Both the position numbers and the translations under genes were made by a program. Below are positions 51,781 through 54,962 of a DNA stretch of 54,962 nucleotides, piece after piece. Each line of letters begins with the position of its first letter. Positions within the stretch are counted from its first letter, which is position 1. Origin of the DNA: Stagnihabitans sp043738565 (GTDB lineage Bacteria; Pseudomonadota; Alphaproteobacteria; Rhodobacterales; Rhodobacteraceae); contig JAYUGA010000257.1 in assembly GCA_043738565.1 (NCBI GenBank), positions 1 through 54,962 on the forward strand, given 5' to 3'. The notes under the pieces were generated by a model. It made no database searches, had not been told where the DNA came from, and worked only from the letters and a program-made list of their open reading frames with translations.

Positions 51781-52593
51781 TCAAACCCCCGCCTGCTGCA
51801 ATTTCCCGCCCTGCCGCACCATCGCAATCCTGACCGCTTTCCCGGTCTTGTCATCGGTCTCGACATAGACCCCGCTCAACGTCGCCTGCCCCCCGGCAGG
51901 CTCGAACCGTGCCGAGTTCATCCCCGTGATGAACCGCCTGAGCGGCTCCAGCTTCTCCATCCCGATCACGCTGTCATAATCCCCGCACATCCCCGCATCG
52001 GTCAGATAGCCGGTCCCCTTGCCCAGGATCATCGCGTCGCCGGTCGGCACATGGGTATGCGTCCCCACCACCAGGGACGCCTGCCCATCACACCAATGCC
52101 CCATCGCCATCTTTTCGCTGGTCGCCTCGGCATGAATCTCGACAATCGTCGCCTGCACCGATCCGCCCAAGGGATGCGTCTTCAACACCGTCTCCACCGC
52201 CGAGAACGGATCATCAAACGGCCGCTTCATGAATACCTGCCCCAGCGCCTGCACCACCAGCACCCGGCGCCCCTGCGTCGCCGTAAACACCTTGGCCCCC
52301 CGCCCCGGTGCCACCTTCGAGAAATTCAGGGGCCGCAAAATCCGCCCCTCGGTCTCGCAGAACTGGATCATGTCCTTCTGGTCAAACGCATGGTCGCCCA
52401 GCGTCACACAATCCGCCCCGGCGTCGAGCAGCCCCTTGGCATGCTCCCCGGTAATCCCCGCCCCCTGCGACGCATTCTCGCCATTCACGACGACAAAATC
52501 CAACCCCCAGTCGGCCCGCAACTTCGGCAGCCGCTCCGCCACCGCCGCCCGCCCCGCCCGCCCCATCACATCGCCCAGGAAAAGTATTTTCAT
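51781..52593 (-). CDS. YmdB-type metallophosphoesterase (TIGR00282)
   Basis: A 270-residue metal-dependent phosphoesterase. The metal-binding blocks are MKILFLGDVMGRAGR, NGENASQGAGIT, TLGDHAFDQ, EIHAEATSEK and GTHTHVPTGD. In Bacillus YmdB hydrolyses cyclic nucleotides and influences biofilm versus motility fate; its role in alphaproteobacteria is unclear. Full-length and intact. The gene is bounded downstream by the double hairpins at 51613 and 51652. Confidence 0.93.
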   Translation of the reverse strand: MKILFLGDVMGRAGRAAVAERLPKLRADWGLDFVVVNGENASQGAGITGEHAKGLLDAGADCVTLGDHAFDQKDMIQFCETEGRILRPLNFSKVAPGRGAKVFTATQGRRVLVVQALGQVFMKRPFDDPFSAVETVLKTHPLGGSVQATIVEIHAEATSEKMAMGHWCDGQASLVVGTHTHVPTGDAMILGKGTGYLTDAGMCGDYDSVIGMEKLEPLRRFITGMNSARFEPAGGQATLSGVYVETDDKTGKAVRIAMVRQGGKLQQAGV

Positions 52594-52681
52594 CCCGCCC
52601 GACTAGCCCCAAGCGCCCGCAGAAACAAGTAGGTCGGGGTTCACCCCAACTCTGGACAGAACCGCTTCTCAGTAGCGCCAG

Positions 52682-52711
52682 TTGACTGCAAACCCGCCGC
52701 GCTGCCATAAA
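52682..52711 (+). promoter_or_regulatory. Candidate promoter ahead of the PD-(D/E)XK-like gene
   Basis: TTGACT (52682-52687) and CATAAA (52706-52711) are 18 bases apart, 48 bp before the ATG at 52759. A small CCCTT-AAAA-AAGGG hairpin at 52737-52750 includes the likely ribosome site AAGGG, which could damp translation. Confidence 0.4.
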
Positions 52712-52758
52712 TTGGCCCAACATCGCCAGTACCTTTCCCTTAAAAAAGGGCATTCACC

Positions 52759-53440
52759 ATGAACAAAATCCTGATCCCGACCAAGCTGATCCCAACGACA
52801 GGCCCTGACGATTGGAAAGCGCTCCTCGCCGACCCCGAAAAACATTGGCGCCAAGGCTACTCGGCAATGTCCGCCGCCCTCTCATGGGAAGCGGCCCAAA
52901 CTTCTGCCGAGCGGCCTGCCGCCCGAGATCGCCGCGATCTTTGGGCCTGATGCAGAACTCGACTTCGCCATCCCCGAACACAAGGTCGAAATGCCCGGAC
53001 GCGGTCGCGCCAGTCAGTGCGACGTCTTCGCTCTCATCAAATCTGCGGGTCAGACCTTTGCCGTCGCCATCGAAGCCAAAGTGAACGAGACTTTCGGCCC
53101 CACAATCGCTGAATGGCTGCAAGACGCCTCTTCGGGCAAGGTCGAAAGGCTCACCGCCATCTGCGCCATGCTCGGCTGCGCCTACCCGCCGCCGCCCGGC
53201 TTGCGCTACCAGCTCTTCCACCGGACCGCCGCCGCCGTGATCGAAGCCGCCCGCTTCAAAACCGATGCCGCTGCAATGGTGGTTCAATCCTTCTCGCTCG
53301 ACCACAAATGGTTCGAAGACTTCGCCGCGTTCTGCCGATACCTCGGGATAGCCGCAACGCGCGCAGAACCCTTGCACCACCTTCTCCCAGGCGGCACCAA
53401 GCTAACCCTCGCATGGGTCACAGGCGTGATCGCCAAGTAG
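52759..53440 (+). pseudogene. PD-(D/E)XK-like protein, one frameshift
   Basis: The first frame reads MNKILIPTKLIPTTGPDDWK and on to SAMSAALSWEAA, then leaves the family sequence. A second frame continues KLLPSGLPPEIAAIFGPDAE and runs to 53440. Removing one C from the CCC at about 52895 joins them into one ~226-residue protein. The later part has D-x16-E-x-K geometry (CDVFALIK ... VAIEAKV), which fits a PD-(D/E)XK nuclease-like core; I associate it with the DUF6946 family from memory. Function is unknown. Error or true mutation cannot be told apart here. Confidence 0.65.
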
Positions 53441-53468
53441 GGTGCGCATTCATGACGCACCTTCCCTA
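53439..53468. terminator. Palindromic element after the PD-(D/E)XK-like gene
   Basis: GGTGCG (53441-53446) pairs with CGCACC (53456-53461), with outer TAGGG/CCCTA. It starts at the gene's stop codon and shares ATGACGCACCTT with the palindrome at 9-36. Confidence 0.55.
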
Positions 53469-53661
53469 TCGCCCATCCCCCGATTCGCTCCCAATCGTTA
53501 ACGCCCTCCGACCCAAGATCGCGCAGAGACGCAAGCAAGACACGATCAAGACGGATTCAAGACACCAATTCCCCCGCAAAATCATCGCATTAAGCCACCG
53601 CACTCCCCTTTCCCCGAAACCCCCGCTTCCCCCCACCATAACCACCCCCTATCTTCCCGCC

Positions 53662-54962
53662 ATGCACCTCCCCCCCGCCCTCACCGCATGGCTCCACGCC
53701 CAAAACTGGACCCTGCACCCCCACCAGCTTGCCATGCTGGACCGCGCCGCCGACCCCGCCACTCTCCTCATCGCCCCCACCGGCGGCGGCAAGACCCTTG
53801 CGGGGTTCCTGCCCTCTCTCACCGAATTATCCAATGGATACAACGGCCTCCACACGCTCTACATCTCGCCGCTGAAAGCCCTCACCGCCGACATCCGCCG
53901 CAACCTGCGCCGCCCGGTCGAAGGCGCAAACCTGCCCATCCGCATCGAGGACAGAACCGGCGACACCTCCTACACCCAACGCCGCCGCCAACGCGCCGAC
54001 CCGCCCCATATCCTGCTAACCACGCCAGAATCTCTAGCGTTATTGCTAACTTACGAGGATTCCCCGAAAATCTTCGCCAACCTCCAGCGCGTCATCATCG
54101 ACGAAATCCACGCCCTCGCCGAATCCAAACGCGGCGACCAGTTGATGCTGCAACTCGCCCGCCTCACCACCCTGTCGCCCACCCTCCGCCGCATCGGCCT
54201 CTCCGCCACCGTCGAGGATCCCCCCGCCCTCGCCCGCTTCCTTTCTGCCAATACCAACATCCTGTTAGCCGACCCCGGCCCCGACCCCGACATCCGGATG
54301 CTGGTCACCGACGAGGCCCCGCCGTGGTCCGGTGGCGGCGGCAAATACGCCATCCCCGCCATCCTCGAACAGGTCAAACGCCACCGCATCACGCTGATCT
54401 TCCACAACACCCGGGCGCAGGCGGAAATCTTTTTTCATAATTTGTGGTTACAGAATACCGAAAACTTGGCCGTAGGCATCCACCACGGCTCGCTCTCGCG
54501 CGAACAACGCGAACGCGTCGAACAGGCAATGGTTAACGGATCGTTAAGGGCGATGGTCTGCACCGGTTCTCTCGACCTCGGCATCGACTGGGGCGACGTC
54601 GATCTGGTCATCCAGGTCGGCGCACCTAAAAACGTCAAGCGCCTGGTCCAGCGCATCGGCCGCGCCAACCACCGCTACAACGCCCCGTCCAAAGCTCTTC
54701 TCGTCCCCGCCAACCGCTGGGAAGTTGTCGAATGTCAGGCCGCCTTGCAGGCCGTCCGCGACCACGATCTTGATGGCGACCCCCGTGGCCCCGGCCCCCG
54801 CGACGTGCTGTGCCAGCACATCCTCGCCACCGCCTGCGCCGGTCCATCGACGCCGATCAACTCCACGCCGAAGTCAGCACCGCCGGCCCCTATGCCACTC
54901 TAACAAAACAAGAATTCGACGCCTGCCTCGATTTCGTGGCAACTGGCGGCTACGCGCTGAAA
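53662..54962 (+). CDS. Large DExH-box helicase (Lhr-like, ligase-associated type), truncated by the window end
   Basis: The first ~400 residues of a superfamily 2 helicase: Walker A APTGGGKT (about 38-45), LYISPLKAL, motif II IIDEIHALAESKRG, motif III GLSATVED, then FHNTRAQAE and motif VI RLVQRIGRANHR. The pattern fits Lhr-like helicases, specifically the ligase-associated DEXH group, which in alphaproteobacteria usually sits with an ATP-dependent ligase, a nuclease and a phosphoesterase. As written the frame stops at 54903 with an odd tail (STPINSTPKSAPPAP). Adding one T near 54846 restores family-like sequence (FDADQLHAEVSTAGPYATL) open to the window edge, so a single-base error or mutation is likely. 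Confidence 0.85.

Noticed and set aside
54533..54547. Perfect TTAA-N7-TTAA CtrA-type site
   Set aside because: It lies deep inside the helicase coding sequence, far from any start, so a regulatory role is unlikely.
1..54962. CRISPR arrays, rRNA and tRNA genes
   Set aside because: No regularly spaced repeats, no rRNA-like stretches and no cloverleaf with a recognisable T-arm were noticed; a tRNAscan-SE or Infernal run would be decisive.

Overview
The window is about 55 kb of GC-rich DNA from an alphaproteobacterium, most likely the family Rhodobacteraceae. This rests on the adjacent sciP-ctrA pair, the envelope cluster pyrH-frr-uppS-cdsA-dxr-rseP-bamA-skp-fabZ-lpxA-lpxI-lpxB with its LpxI-type lipid A step, and protein sequences that read like Rhodobacter relatives throughout. 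No rRNA, tRNA or CRISPR array was seen.

Layout. (1) 1-7.5 kb, minus strand: an AraC regulator and a five-gene peptide-type ABC importer (Tat-exported binding protein, two permeases, a 90-residue two-helix membrane protein, a fused double ATPase), closed by a 28-bp perfect palindrome. (2) 7.6-20.6 kb: miaA diverges from the envelope cluster, which covers UMP phosphorylation, ribosome recycling, isoprenoid carrier, phospholipid precursor, outer membrane assembly and lipid A synthesis; many genes overlap by 1-4 bases. (3) 20.7-28.6 kb: mnmA, sciP-ctrA (cell-cycle and motility regulators), ligA-recG, an unnoticed 40-residue membrane protein, a NifU-like scaffold and hisI. (4) 28.6-31.9 kb: a mobile-element patch with a complete IS1595-family element carrying a passenger gene, an abutting IS110-family element, and a mosaic of IS256, sugar-ABC ATPase and possible LacI fragments. 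(5) 31.9-34.5 kb: a LysR regulator diverging from a quinone or aromatic stress pair (MhqO-like dioxygenase, MhqD-like hydrolase). (6) 34.7-47 kb: surface and accessory genes, namely a glycosyltransferase, a broken trimethylamine-dehydrogenase-like flavoprotein, galE, two divergent RTX-type proteins, ugd and a phage-fibre-like DUF2793 protein. (7) 47.2-55 kb: a lysE-argP pair, an acyltransferase, yebC, an EamA transporter, a YmdB-type phosphoesterase, a PD-(D/E)XK-like protein and the start of a large DExH helicase.

Cross-cutting observations. Three families of short dispersed intergenic repeats punctuate the window: an ~80-bp GC-rich element (six copies), a 19-bp AT-rich hairpin (three exact copies plus one relative) and a GTGCGTC-type palindrome (three copies). 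Four single-base indels break three otherwise intact genes between 36 and 55 kb; their placement in runs of two or three identical bases points to consensus errors at least as much as to gene decay. The least-described items are the small membrane protein inside the ABC operon, the 40-residue membrane protein behind a TTAACCAT box shared with ctrA, and the IS1595 passenger gene. I did not find a new multi-gene defence or biosynthetic system.
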